A DNA stretch of 64,000 bases from Rhodospirillales bacterium 70-18 (GTDB taxonomy: Bacteria; Pseudomonadota; Alphaproteobacteria; Acetobacterales; Acetobacteraceae). Shown in pieces: positions 1-9,300 of the stretch. Position 1 is the first letter of the stretch. Every line of letters starts with the position of its first letter. The notes under the pieces were generated by a model. The model was not told where the DNA came from, searched no databases, and worked only from the letters and a program-made list of their open reading frames with translations. The stretch spans positions 53,612-117,611 of the forward strand of contig MKWE01000043.1 of assembly GCA_001899585.1 (NCBI GenBank), written 5' to 3'. Made by a program: the position numbers and the translations under genes.

Positions 1-2145
1 GCGCGGCGGTTCGATCTCCAGGTCGTGCCCGGCCAGGCGGTAGCGTTCGAGGAAGCGTACCAGATCGGCCTCGAAGCCGGCATCCACCGGGCGCTGGCCG
101 ACGCGGTCGACGGTGAGGAACACGACCTGCCAACTGCCCATCCAACGGCGGGACGCGACCGCGCGCTGCACCTCCGGGTGGCGCTCGGCGACCGCGGCGT
201 AGTCGGCCGGGGTCACCGCGCGCTCGTTGACCTTGAACGCCTGCGGGGCATTGAGGCGGGCGGAGAGGGTGGTCTCAGGATCGCGTCCGCCGCTGCCGGG
301 CAGCGGATTGCGCACCGAGGTGACGCGAGCCGACAGGTCGGCGGCAATCGCCGCGGCGGCGGCATCGGCGGCGGCAAGGTTGGCGAAGGCGAAGCGGCCG
401 GCGAGGAACCCGGACCGCAAAGCGTCGCGCAGCGGGGTTTCCGGCAGCAGCATATGGGCGAGGCCGTCGGCGCCCAGATTCCCCGCCGCCCCGCCGCCGC
501 GGCGCCAGCGCACGGTGGCGAAGCCGGTGGCCGGGCGGCGGCCAAACACCGCGTCGCCAAAGCGCAGCCGCGGGCGCTCGCCGGTTTCGGTCTCGACCAC
601 GAAGACCGGGGCGAAACGGTCCTCGCCGAGCAGATCGGGGCTTGGCAGCCAGGTATCCCCGGCGGCGACCAGCGTGATCGCCGGTAACGCGGCGGCCGGG
701 TTCTGCACCAGCGCATCCGCGGCCGGGCGGCCGCGCGCGGCCGTCGCATCGTAGGCGGCGCGGAACACGAGGGGCTGGTCCTCGGCCAGCGCCGGGCGCC
801 AGGGCAGGATGCCGGCGGGCGCGGGCGGGTCCAGCGCGGTGCCGTCGCCGGCCATGCTGCGGCCATGATCGGCCAGCACCACGTTGCCGCGCACCACCGC
901 CTGATCGAGCAGCAGCGGGAAGGGTAGGGCATCGCCGTCGCCCCAGGTGACCTGCAGCACGTCGAGATTGGCCAGGTGGTCGTGCATCAGCGTGGGGTCG
1001 GCGGTCAGGCGCACCACATGGCGGCGGTGCGGATCGGCGGGCGCGCCGTCCGGCTTCGGCCCTTCCTCCAGCACCAGCACATCGCCGGCCGCCAGCGACA
1101 GCGCGGCGTCCGGCCGGGCCAGGAAGGTGGTGACGGCGCCGCGCGCGAGGCAACAGCCGGTCTCGCCCCAGGTGTGGAAGCCGATAGCGTTGCGCGCCTC
1201 GCGCAGCGCGATCACATCCTCCAACGTCTCGAACACCGACGCGGCGGCGGCGAGCAGCGTGCCCGCCTCGGCTTCCGGCAGCACCGCCGGGCGCGGCAGG
1301 CGCGCCAGCAGGGCCGTGCCGGCGGGCAGCACCGGCAGGCTGGTTCCTGACAGGTCGGTGGCCGACACGTCGGCGCTCGCCTCCAGCGCCACGAAGCAGC
1401 GCGCATTGGTGCCCTCGCGCAGCGCGTAGCCGGTGAGCCGCGCGTGCCGCCGCACGCTGACACGCTTGCGCGCGGTGCCGAGATAGGCCTCGGTGCCGAC
1501 CGCGTCCTGGGTGTAGCTGAGCCGGTCGGCAGCATCGGCCAGCACCTCGACCAGCGTCACCCCGAGATCGGCCGGGTTGCGCTCCGTCCAGCCGGGCATC
1601 AGCGCGGACATGCGGTCCAGCATCAGCCCGCGGAAGCTGGTGTAGTCCTTGGCCAGTGTGTCGATCGGCGGGTCGGGGTACTGCTCGGGCGGGCAGGTTG
1701 CAGCGTCGGCGCAGTCGAACACAGTGGGGCAGTCGGTCTTGAAGCTGAAATCCACCTGCGACAGCGGGGGGTCGATGTTGGCTGGCGGAGCGGTGCCGGC
1801 GTTGTCGACCAGACGCAGCACGTAGGGGCTGAAATCGCCATAGCGGTCGAGCGTGAGCGACAGCGCGCGGGGGTTGCCGGCCACCGGATCGACCGATTGC
1901 ACGGCGATGCCGGTGACGCGGGCACCGCCCTCGATGACGATGTTGGCCGGGCCGAGGGCGGCGACGCCGTCCGGCTTGAGGAACACCAGCGTCAGCACCC
2001 GTTGCCGCAGCGCCGGGTCGGCGGCGTCGCGGTCGATCACCTCCACGAAGTCGATGCCGTTCAGCGCCAGGCCGCCCACCAGCACCGGCGAGGCGGCGAC
2101 CGCCTCGCGCCTGGCATGCGTGCCGCAGCGATATTGCGCCCACAT
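1..2145 (-). CDS. J-type baseplate protein of the contractile injection system (partial at left edge)
   Basis: The reading frame is open from an ATG at 2145 to base 1, giving 715 visible codons, and continues outside the window. It resembles the 'putative baseplate assembly protein' family (gpJ/Afp11-like), the wedge component that links the spike hub to the sheath. Near residue 185 there is the family-typical stretch NPADLGVTLVEVLADAADRL followed by SYTQDA; the late part reads LRFGDAVFGRRPATG. The start lies 4 bases past the stop of the gp25-like gene, as expected for a coupled baseplate operon. Several long overlapping frames in this GC-rich stretch are Arg/Pro-rich shadows. Family is confident; total length and C-terminal domain are unknown. 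Confidence 0.88.
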   Translation of the reverse strand, partial: MWAQYRCGTHARREAVAASPVLVGGLALNGIDFVEVIDRDAADPALRQRVLTLVFLKPDGVAALGPANIVIEGGARVTGIAVQSVDPVAGNPRALSLTLDRYGDFSPYVLRLVDNAGTAPPANIDPPLSQVDFSFKTDCPTVFDCADAATCPPEQYPDPPIDTLAKDYTSFRGLMLDRMSALMPGWTERNPADLGVTLVEVLADAADRLSYTQDAVGTEAYLGTARKRVSVRRHARLTGYALREGTNARCFVALEASADVSATDLSGTSLPVLPAGTALLARLPRPAVLPEAEAGTLLAAAASVFETLEDVIALREARNAIGFHTWGETGCCLARGAVTTFLARPDAALSLAAGDVLVLEEGPKPDGAPADPHRRHVVRLTADPTLMHDHLANLDVLQVTWGDGDALPFPLLLDQAVVRGNVVLADHGRSMAGDGTALDPPAPAGILPWRPALAEDQPLVFRAAYDATAARGRPAADALVQNPAAALPAITLVAAGDTWLPSPDLLGEDRFAPVFVVETETGERPRLRFGDAVFGRRPATGFATVRWRRGGGAAGNLGADGLAHMLLPETPLRDALRSGFLAGRFAFANLAAADAAAAAIAADLSARVTSVRNPLPGSGGRDPETTLSARLNAPQAFKVNERAVTPADYAAVAERHPEVQRAVASRRWMGSWQVVFLTVDRVGQRPVDAGFEADLVRFLERYRLAGHDLEIEPPR

Positions 2146-2148
2146 CGC

Positions 2149-2508
2149 CTAGGCCTCCCGCACTAGGGTGGTGGCGCGGCGCTCGTCGGTGGCCAGCAGC
2201 CGGTAGGCGATGTCGATCCGCAAGGTCGAATCATCCGCCGTCACGCCGAGGCTTTCCACCTGCAGCACATCGCCGAGCCAGCGTTGCAGCGCCCCCTTCA
2301 CCAGGAATTCCACCGCGGTGGCGATCTCGGGGCTGCTGCCTGCGAACAGCAGCTGGCGCGCGCCGGAGCCGAAATCGGGCCGATTCACCCGTTCGCCGGG
2401 GCTGGTGAACAGCACCAGCTCGACCATCTGGCGCACATGCGCGTCGGGGTCTGCGCCCACCGTGCGCCCGTCGCCGCCGACCGCGTAGGGGAAGGCGAAC
2501 CCGCTCAT
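2149..2508 (-). CDS. gp25/GPW-like baseplate wedge protein
   Basis: A 119-aa protein of the GPW/gp25 family (T4 gp25, Afp9-like), which connects baseplate to sheath and helps start sheath assembly. Seen: MSGFAFPYAVGGDGRT at the N-terminus, then VELVLFTSPGERVNRPDFGSG, the conserved glycine/proline core of gp25 proteins. The frame is open further upstream, but the start at 2508 gives the normal family length and overlaps the stop of the PAAR-like gene by 4 bases (ATGA). It is followed after one base by the J-type baseplate gene. The PAAR, gp25, J order is that of phage tails and eCIS loci. Confidence 0.9.
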   Translation of the reverse strand: MSGFAFPYAVGGDGRTVGADPDAHVRQMVELVLFTSPGERVNRPDFGSGARQLLFAGSSPEIATAVEFLVKGALQRWLGDVLQVESLGVTADDSTLRIDIAYRLLATDERRATTLVREA

Positions 2509-2837
2509 GTTCCGGTGACCTTGAGCTGTGTCACCGTGACGCTGGGCGGCCCTTGCGGAATCTGTTCCGCGCTCTGGCAGATCAGCCCGCCGCCCTTCAA
2601 CACCGCCGGCGTGCCGGACAGCAGCACCTTCACCGCCGGCAGGAACTTCGCGGTCACGCAGGGTTGCGGCTTCGGCACCGGCGTGGTGAAGGCGCAGCCG
2701 ATGATCAGGAACTGGTCCGAGGCGGTGGCCGCCGGCTGCCCGGAGAGCAGCACCTTCACCTGGCTCGGCACGATCTGCAGCGGGCCGCCATGCGGGCACA
2801 TGCCGGTGGCGCCGATCTGGATCAGGAAATCACCCAT
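2505..2837 (-). CDS. PAAR-like spike-tip protein
   Basis: A 110-aa protein rich in Gly, Val and Pro. It begins MGDFLIQIGATGMCPHGG and has repeated VKVLLSG(Q/T)PA segments, typical of PAAR-like/DUF4280-type spike tips that cap the central spike (Afp10 role). Position supports this: it sits between the gp5-like spike gene and gp25. A GTG at 2852 would add five residues, but the ATG at 2837 has GGGGAAAG a few bases upstream and is preferred. Metal-binding His residues of canonical PAAR tips cannot be confirmed by eye; a Cys-Pro-His near the start and later Cys residues could contribute. Confidence 0.72.
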   Translation of the reverse strand: MGDFLIQIGATGMCPHGGPLQIVPSQVKVLLSGQPAATASDQFLIIGCAFTTPVPKPQPCVTAKFLPAVKVLLSGTPAVLKGGGLICQSAEQIPQGPPSVTVTQLKVTGT

Positions 2838-2852
2838 GGCAACTTTCCCCAC

Positions 2853-3368
2853 TCATGGCAGCACCCGCAGCGCGTCGCCGTTGATGGCGACGCCCGCCGC
2901 CGTGATCTCGATCTTGGAGGCGGACAGGCTGATCGTGATACCGGTTGACGAGATCTCGATCTTCGCCGCCATCGCCACCGCCGGCGGCGATACCTCCAGC
3001 GTCATCCCGCCCGCGCCTGGCAGGTCGTTCAAGGTCAGTGTCATGGCGTCGGTCTTGAGGATCTTGGCGGCGATCTGCTGCGGCCCCGGCGCCGGGCTCG
3101 GTGCATCGCCGGTGCCCCAGAAGCCGCCGGCCCAGATCGGATAGTCCGTATCGCCGCCTTCGAACTCCACCCAGACCTTGGCGCCGACCGGTGGGATCAG
3201 GAACAGCCCGACGCCCGGCCCGGCATAGGGGCTGCACGGCATCGCCCAGGCCAGCGTGGTTTCGCCCAGCACCGCCGGCACGCTCACCTGCAGCCGGCCC
3301 ATCCCCAGCGGGTCGAGATTGTTCTCGACCTGGCCACGATACTTGCCGAACTGGCGGGGCGCTGGCAT
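2853..3368 (-). CDS. gp5/VgrG-like spike protein (OB-fold and beta-helix part)
   Basis: A 171-aa protein resembling phage baseplate protein V/gp5 N-terminal OB-fold. It opens FGKYRGQVENNLDPLGMGR and contains LFLIPPVGAKVWVEFEGGD near residues 55-75, the hallmark OB-fold strand pattern. The C-terminal half has alternating short hydrophobic strands (IEISSTGITISLSASKIEIT) consistent with a triple-stranded beta-helix needle. Together with the upstream hub gene it forms the two-gene equivalent of a VgrG (Afp8). The hub gene ends 16 bases upstream; the PAAR-like tip follows. Confidence 0.88.
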   Translation of the reverse strand: MPAPRQFGKYRGQVENNLDPLGMGRLQVSVPAVLGETTLAWAMPCSPYAGPGVGLFLIPPVGAKVWVEFEGGDTDYPIWAGGFWGTGDAPSPAPGPQQIAAKILKTDAMTLTLNDLPGAGGMTLEVSPPAVAMAAKIEISSTGITISLSASKIEITAAGVAINGDALRVLP

Positions 3369-3384
3369 GGCGTTCCCGCTCCCC

Positions 3385-4533
3385 TCAGGCCGCCCGCACG
3401 AGCGGCAGCAGCGGGCCGGTGTCGTGGCGGCTGATGGTGAAGTCCTGGGTGTAGCGGCCGCCGGAGATCAGGTGGCGCACGCGGCGCACTACATAGGTCC
3501 CGTCGAAGGTGAAGCCGGCGCCGCGCAGGTCCACCTTCGCGCGCGCCCGCAGCAGCCCGTTGTAGCGCAGCGGATCGAGCGTGCCGGTGGCCACCACGCT
3601 GTCGTCCACCGAACGGTCGAAGCGGGCCTGCGCGCGCCCGAACGCCTCGGTGACCGACAGGCCCGACGTCTGCATCGAACTGGTGCGCACCGCCGTGCCC
3701 AGCCGCAGATAGTCCGGCGCCAGCCCCAGCGGCATGCGGGTGGAAACCGGCGTCAGCACCGGCACCACCTGGCCGGTCAGCCGGTCCTGCACTCGCGCCT
3801 GCACCCGCTCCGGCGCCAGCGCGTCGTTGGCGAAGTTGATGTCGGACACATTGCTTTCCGGCCCGAGATTGACCGACAGCGCCTTCTGCTGGATGCCCGG
3901 CCGCACGCGCGGGCCGAAGTACAGCGTGTTGACCATCGGCGCCGGGCCGGCCTCGATGTAGAACACGTAGCCGCTGCGCTCGGCGAGCGCGGTGAGGAAG
4001 GAATAGTCGTCGGTGGTCTGCATCGGCGTGCGGTCCACCGGCACCACCGGGTCGATCACCGGCGGCGGCAGCACCATCGGCACCATGCCGTAGCGCGCAT
4101 AGTTCAGCGCCAGGAAGGCGCCGATCGCGGTTTCGTCCATCGCCGGGTGCGCGGTAGGCGTGCTGGTGCGCTGCATCGCCACGCCCAGATCCTGGCCCGA
4201 GAGCACCAGCCGCCCCTCGCCTGGCTGGTTGCCGGGGGCGATGTCGCGCCGCGTCACCAGCCCGTCCATCAGCACCTGCGGCACCGCGTCGAAGGTGGCG
4301 ATCAGCACGACGCGGCTGTTCAGCGCGAGCCGTGGGTCTGCCACCAAGCCAAAATTCAGCAGGTCGAACGGTCCGGCGCGCCCGATGGTGAAGGTGAGGC
4401 GGAAGCCCGAGCGGCCCTCGTCCTGGTGCGTCACTTCCACCTCGGCCAGCGCCTGCATCATCTCGGGCGTGGCGAACAGGGCCACGGGATCGGGGCCGAT
4501 CATCAGGGTGAGGTGGATGCCGAGCTGGTTCAT
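3385..4533 (-). CDS. gp27/late-control-D-like baseplate hub protein
   Basis: A 382-aa protein of the phage late control D/gp27 hub type. The hub is trimeric and forms a cup on which the gp5-like spike sits. Visible features: N-terminal domain with GFRLTFTIGRAGPFDLLNF, a mid-region with MQTTDDYSFLTALAERSGY (residues about 200-220, the conserved 'aerxGyvfy' hub motif), and a C-terminal VRRVRHLISGGRYTQDFTIS segment typical of gpD proteins. The start at 4533 lies 10 bases after the stop of the LysM gene. Hub and spike are separate genes here, unlike fused VgrG. Confidence 0.87.
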   Translation of the reverse strand: MNQLGIHLTLMIGPDPVALFATPEMMQALAEVEVTHQDEGRSGFRLTFTIGRAGPFDLLNFGLVADPRLALNSRVVLIATFDAVPQVLMDGLVTRRDIAPGNQPGEGRLVLSGQDLGVAMQRTSTPTAHPAMDETAIGAFLALNYARYGMVPMVLPPPVIDPVVPVDRTPMQTTDDYSFLTALAERSGYVFYIEAGPAPMVNTLYFGPRVRPGIQQKALSVNLGPESNVSDINFANDALAPERVQARVQDRLTGQVVPVLTPVSTRMPLGLAPDYLRLGTAVRTSSMQTSGLSVTEAFGRAQARFDRSVDDSVVATGTLDPLRYNGLLRARAKVDLRGAGFTFDGTYVVRRVRHLISGGRYTQDFTISRHDTGPLLPLVRAA

Positions 4534-4542
4534 CGGAGGGGC

Positions 4543-4830
4543 TCAGATCGGGTTCGGCACGCGCAACTGCCGCCCGGCCGGCGCCAGCAGGTCGGCCGGG
4601 TCCATCGCCGCGTTGGCGTCGGCCACGCGCCACCACACGGTCGGCTCGCCGAGCGTGCGCTGGGCGATCAGGTCCAGCCGCTCGCTGTCGCTCACCCGCA
4701 CGATGGCCAGGGTGCGCATCAGCGTCGGGTCGGGCACGAAGCGCCGCGCCACGTAGCGCCGCTCGCGCCCGTCCGCCTCGGTGAAGCTCTTCACCGGCAG
4801 CGCCTTGTAGCGGCTCCTGTCGTCGAACAT
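4543..4830 (-). CDS. LysM-like tail protein (Afp7 C-terminal equivalent)
   Basis: A 95-aa protein starting MFDDRSRYKALPV; an AAGGAGG ribosome-binding site lies just upstream, which fixes the start against a longer open frame reaching 4878. The C-terminal half, with SERLDLIAQRTLGEPTVWWRVADAN, matches the LysM/tail protein X pattern found at the C-terminus of Afp7/Pvc7 adaptor proteins. In many eCIS the LysM part is fused to the tube-adaptor domain. Here it is a separate gene 13 bases downstream of that domain's gene. It probably docks the tube to the hub inside the baseplate. Confidence 0.82.
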   Translation of the reverse strand: MFDDRSRYKALPVKSFTEADGRERRYVARRFVPDPTLMRTLAIVRVSDSERLDLIAQRTLGEPTVWWRVADANAAMDPADLLAPAGRQLRVPNPI

Positions 4831-4843
4831 GCGCGCGCCTCCT

Positions 4844-5500
4844 TCAGAACAGGTTGACCGAGCCGCCGGCCACGGCATCGAGATTGCCGACCGAGCCGAC
4901 CACCGCCAGCGCCTCCTTCACCACCTGATGGGCCAGGAACAGCGCGTAGCCCGGATGGGTGACCGACAGGTCCGCGGTGGACAGCACGCGCATGCCCACC
5001 TGGGCCCGCGCGCGGATCGGGTTGAGCGCCTGGTCGTGCGCCTCCTCGGTCACGGAAAGCCTGGTGACCTTCACCGGCAGCACCCGCTTGGCGCCGTAGA
5101 TGAACAGCGTGAGCGGGGCCACCGGCGGGATCACCTCCATGGTGCCGATCGCCAGCAGCACGGTGTTGGCGATGGTCAGCGCCGATTTCGGGTAGATCAG
5201 CATCTCCAGTGCGGCGAGCTGCGGATGGATGCCCTGGCTCGGCCCCGGCCCCTCGTTGCGTTCGAGCTGGTCGATGGCGTCGATCGCGATTTCGGCGTCG
5301 ATGGTCTCCACCGGCGGGCCGGCCAGCCGCAGCGCCTCGGTGCGGTCGCCGCCCTGGTCGGCGAATTTCGGCTCCAGGCTGCGTGACAGCGTGTCCGGAT
5401 TGTATTGGAACACCACGATCGAGGCGATCGGGTTGAAGATGTCGACGCCGATGATCGCGCCCTTCAGCACCTTCGGCGCGCCGGGGAATGTCGTGCTCAT
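4844..5500 (-). CDS. CIS tube-type adaptor protein (Afp7 N-terminal equivalent)
   Basis: A 218-aa protein starting MSTTFPGAPKVLKGAIIG. It carries VVFQYNPDTLSRSLEPKF at about residues 25-42, the 'FQYNPdtL' motif of the contractile injection system tube protein family (N-terminal part of Afp7/Pvc7). The C-terminal half has the TRLSVTEEAHDQALNPIRA pattern also usual in this family. It joins the inner tube to the hub. The start is chosen at 5500, overlapping the upstream stop by 4 bases; a further-upstream GTG-type start would add a glycine-rich stretch not expected in the family. Confidence 0.88.
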   Translation of the reverse strand: MSTTFPGAPKVLKGAIIGVDIFNPIASIVVFQYNPDTLSRSLEPKFADQGGDRTEALRLAGPPVETIDAEIAIDAIDQLERNEGPGPSQGIHPQLAALEMLIYPKSALTIANTVLLAIGTMEVIPPVAPLTLFIYGAKRVLPVKVTRLSVTEEAHDQALNPIRARAQVGMRVLSTADLSVTHPGYALFLAHQVVKEALAVVGSVGNLDAVAGGSVNLF

Positions 5501-6339
5501 GGCCCACCCCCCGCCGCCCGCGCTGCCGCCGCGTCGCACACCACGCGCACCTCGGCCGAGACGCTGGCGGTGTTGCCGACGCAGTCGGAATTCTCGGTGG
5601 AGATACGGTTCATGTCATCGGAATAGGTCTGCCGCGCCGTCAGGTAGGCCTGCGCGGCGGTCTGCACGTCGGCGACCGGCATGCCGACCTGGCCGGTGAA
5701 CGCCGGGTATGGATTGGCCTGCATGTAGCGCAAGAAGTCGACGCCGTGCCGGCCCTCGTGGAATCCGAGCGAGGTGTTGCCGGCGGCGACATCCGCCGCC
5801 GTGGTGCCACGGCCGTAACCGGAGGTGGAAGTGGCGGTCACACCGGGGCCGAACGTGGTCTGGATGGTCGCCTGCGGCGTCGGTGGGCCGATAATCGACG
5901 TGACGATGCCGGCCGCATTGGTGCGCCAGTTGATGGCGGCGCGGTTGAACCGGATCCGGGTCTCGGCCCGGTTGGTCATGCTGCGGTCGCGGGTCGCGGT
6001 GTCGGGCAACAGGGTGACGTTGATCCGCCCGATGCTGGCAGTGCGCCGCCCGCCGCGCCCGCTCCCCGCGCCGAACGGCACCGGCGAGGAGATGCCCGCC
6101 GCGGTCTCGAATTCCGGCGTCGGCAGCGGCTCGCCCAGCACCTGGTGGCGGCACTCCGCGTCGCTGCCCGGCCCCATGATCTGGATGCAGCGCAGCAGTT
6201 CGGTCGCCTCGCGATAAGGCAGCGTCGAATGTGGCCCCGGCCCACGCGGGTCCCGGAACGGCTGCGGTCCGCCCAGGTCGAACGGCGCCCGCATCGCGCG
6301 GGCGGGGCCGGGGCGGCGGAGCAGCGCCACGCGCGACAT
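5497..6339 (-). CDS. Hypothetical eCIS-locus protein with HEGRH (HExxH) motif
   Basis: A 280-aa protein not recognised as a whole. Residues 194-198 read HEGRH in the context LGFHEGRHGVDFLRYM, which fits a zinc-metallopeptidase helix. The overall look (short beta-rich N-terminal half, then HExxH helix and following helix) recalls the DUF922 group of predicted Zn-proteases, but this is inference. The start at 6339 has GGAGGG eight bases upstream; an ATG at 6366 has no such site. The gene lies between the DUF4157 gene and the tube-adaptor gene, and its stop overlaps the latter's start. A structural accessory or a cargo/effector are both possible. There is no signal peptide. Confidence 0.72.
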   Translation of the reverse strand: MSRVALLRRPGPARAMRAPFDLGGPQPFRDPRGPGPHSTLPYREATELLRCIQIMGPGSDAECRHQVLGEPLPTPEFETAAGISSPVPFGAGSGRGGRRTASIGRINVTLLPDTATRDRSMTNRAETRIRFNRAAINWRTNAAGIVTSIIGPPTPQATIQTTFGPGVTATSTSGYGRGTTAADVAAGNTSLGFHEGRHGVDFLRYMQANPYPAFTGQVGMPVADVQTAAQAYLTARQTYSDDMNRISTENSDCVGNTASVSAEVRVVCDAAAARAAGGGP

Positions 6340-6382
6340 CACGAAATCCCTCCGCTGCGGTGGCATTGTTTGCGGTGCATGC

Positions 6383-9300
6383 TCAGAACCCCACCCGGAT
6401 CACGCCGCCCGGCGCGGCTGGCATCCCCTGGTCGCCGCCCACCGGCGCCGGCCCAAACCGCACGCGCGGTCCGCTGGGCGCTGGGCCGGGCAGCGTGATG
6501 CGCTTGTGGATGCTCAGCGCCGGCATGCGCTGCTTGCCCTCCGGCGCTTCGGGCAGCGGCGGGCCGCCGGCGGCGGCACGCTCCATTTCCTGCTGCACCT
6601 TGCCCAGGTCCACCCGCCCGTCCGCACCGCGCGTGCGGTTCAGCGCATCGCGCAGCTGCTCCTGGGTGAGCCCGGAATCCTTCGCCGCCTGGTTCAACCC
6701 GTCGATCTGGTCGCCGGTGACCTTGTCGCCCTGCGGATTCTTCAGCTGCTTGCGCACCGCGCCGCGCAGCTTCTCGGCGTTCTCGCGCGACCATTCCGCA
6801 TAGGCCTCGCCGATCAGCTTCGCCTTTTCCGCCTCGGTGCTCGCGGCCGGGAACTGTTTACCCAGCCCGCTCGACACGTTCATCTCGCCCTTGCCCGGCA
6901 TCCGGCAGGCCGGCGTCACATCGGCGAAGGCGCGGATGCGCCCGCGCAGCGTGGTCGCATCCGGTGCGCCCAGCAGCAGGTCCATCAGCTCGCCATACGC
7001 CGCCTCGCCGATCGGCTCGACCAGTTTGCCCACGATCGGGTTGATCACCGCCTGCCGGAACATGTCGGTATCGGCCATCGCCGCGATGAACTGCGGCACC
7101 CGCAGCTGCCCCAGCGCGCCGGCGATACAACCGATGCCGAACTCGGCGCAGCCGGCGACAAGGATCAGCGCCCGCGTTGTGGTCTCGATCGCGTCGAGGT
7201 ACGGCCGCAACTCATTCACGTCGTCGAGCAGCGTGTCGATCTCGTCCAGCCGCTGGAACCACGGGTCGACTTCGTCGGCCAGCCGCTGATGCACATCCTC
7301 GAAGCCCTTCATCACCGGTTCGAGCTTCTGGCGCACCGCCTCGATCTCGCCCTCGAACTCCTGCTCCAGTTCGGCGGCCAGCTTCTCCAGCATCCGCTCG
7401 GCCATACCCTCCAGGCAGGCGGCGAAGCGGCGCATGATGTCGTGCGCGAGCAGCTTCACCGCCTGGGTCACCGCCTCGGTCAGGATACGGATGACCACCA
7501 GCCTCCAGCCGCCCACCTGGCCGGTGGCGCCGGCAAGGCGCGGCCGGTTGATCCGTTTCGCGAATTTCTCCTTGAAGCCGTCCCAGGCGTCGGCGAGCTT
7601 GACAAAAACGCCGCCGAACACCGTCCGCAGCTTGCCCAGCAGCAGGCCCAGCGGTCCGGCCATCCGCTTCAGCCGGTGCAGGCTCTTGAGCTCGGTGGTG
7701 GCGGCACTGCCCAGCTTCGGCGCGGTGAACCCGGCCAGCTCGCTGGCGATCTCGGCGAACGCCTCCTGCATCGCGGCGCCGCGCTGCACGCCGTCGGGCG
7801 AGGCGAGGTCGGCGGCGGCCAGCGCGTCCACCTTCGGCGCGAACTCGGTCTTGCGCTCATGCTCCCAGGCCTTGGCGTTGAACGCATCCTTGTGCGGGGT
7901 CCGCCGCACCTGCCTGCGCGCCCGCCGGGCCGGGCCGGCGCGGCGGGGCTGCGCCAGCTTGGTCGGCTTGGCGGTCAGCTCCTTGACCAGCTTGTCCAGC
8001 TCGGCCACCAGCGCCCGCAGCTGCTTGTCTTGGGTCGGGCCCATCCCGGCGGCCAGCGTCGGGTTCTGCGGTACCCACAGATAGGTCCACACCCCGGCAT
8101 GGCCTGGCCGCGGATCACGCCCGAACACCAACCGACCGGGCACCGTGGTGGTCGATTTCAGCTTCTTTAGCCCCACCCGCGCGGAAAGCTGGAGCTGGCG
8201 GTGGAAATCCGTGCTGGTCGAGGTCATCGACAGCTTCGACGGCACCTTGAGGTCGCCATCGGCCTGCATCAGCCCGGGCTGGCCCATGTTCCAGCTGCCG
8301 TCGCGCGCGTTGGCCGCATTCACCGCCGCAGCGATCCCGCTGAGCCCTGTCTGGTAGCGCGGCAACTGGTTGGAGGCCCCGAGCAACCGTTGCGCCACAT
8401 TATGGCCGGGCTTCAGCTCGCCCAGCTTGATCCCGATCGGAGCCTTGTCCACACCCACGAGCCGCCCGCCGGTCGTGCGGCTGCCGGACACGCGTGGATG
8501 CTGGTTGCCCGCGACACTATGCGCGCTGCCGCCCTTCAGTACTTTCTGGCCGAAGGTAAAGCCCCAGCCGCCGAGCCCGGTCTTGTTGAAGTTGACGATC
8601 TTCGCCCCAGCTGCCGACCCGCTTTCCTCCGCGCCGCCCGCCTCCCCGGCCGGCGGCGCCGCCTCCTTGCCGGTGTCCGTCTCGGCCGGGGCTTCCTCGC
8701 CGCCGCCTGGCAGCGAGGTCGGCACTGCCGGGGCTGTTCCAGAATCGCCCGGCACCAGTTTCACGCCGGGGATCGCGTCACCATTGGTCGACGCCCTGAA
8801 GAAATCGGCGAACCCCGGCGTCGGGCGAATTCCCGAAGCGCCGCCCGGCCGCCGCCCGGCATTCGGGATCGGCACCTCGGCCAGGGTGTCCTTGTTGGCG
8901 CGGGAGATCTCCTTCACCACCGCGTCATGGCTTACCCCGGCGCTGCGGGTGAACAGCTTGCTCCGTGCCGGCACCCAGCGCGCGCCGCCCAACCGCTGCA
9001 CCAAGGCCGGCGCCGCCGCCGCCGCCGCTCCGCCTTCCTCGCCCAGCGCGCGCGGTTGGGTCTGTTGCAACACATGCGCCATCTCGTGGCTCAGCGTGCG
9101 CGAGGGGGCGGCGCCTTCACCGGCGCCCAGCCAGATATGGCTGCCATAGGTGAAGGCGCGCGCGCTGATGCTCTCGTTCAACGCCTGCGCCGGCGCACCC
9201 TGGTGCACGCGCACCGCCGAGAGGTCGCGGCCCAGCCGCTGCTCATAGAAGCCACGTACCGGCGCGGCGAGCTGGTTGCCGCCCGCGTTCAGCGTCGCCG

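Noticed and set aside
275..2143. 622-codon minus-strand open frame
   Set aside because: Arg/Ala-rich shadow of the J-type baseplate gene, which is open in the neighbouring frame and has clear family motifs.
3284..4636. 450-codon minus frame and the 533-codon plus frame over the hub gene
   Set aside because: Low-complexity Arg/His-rich translations; the gp27-like protein occupies the other frame with recognisable motifs.
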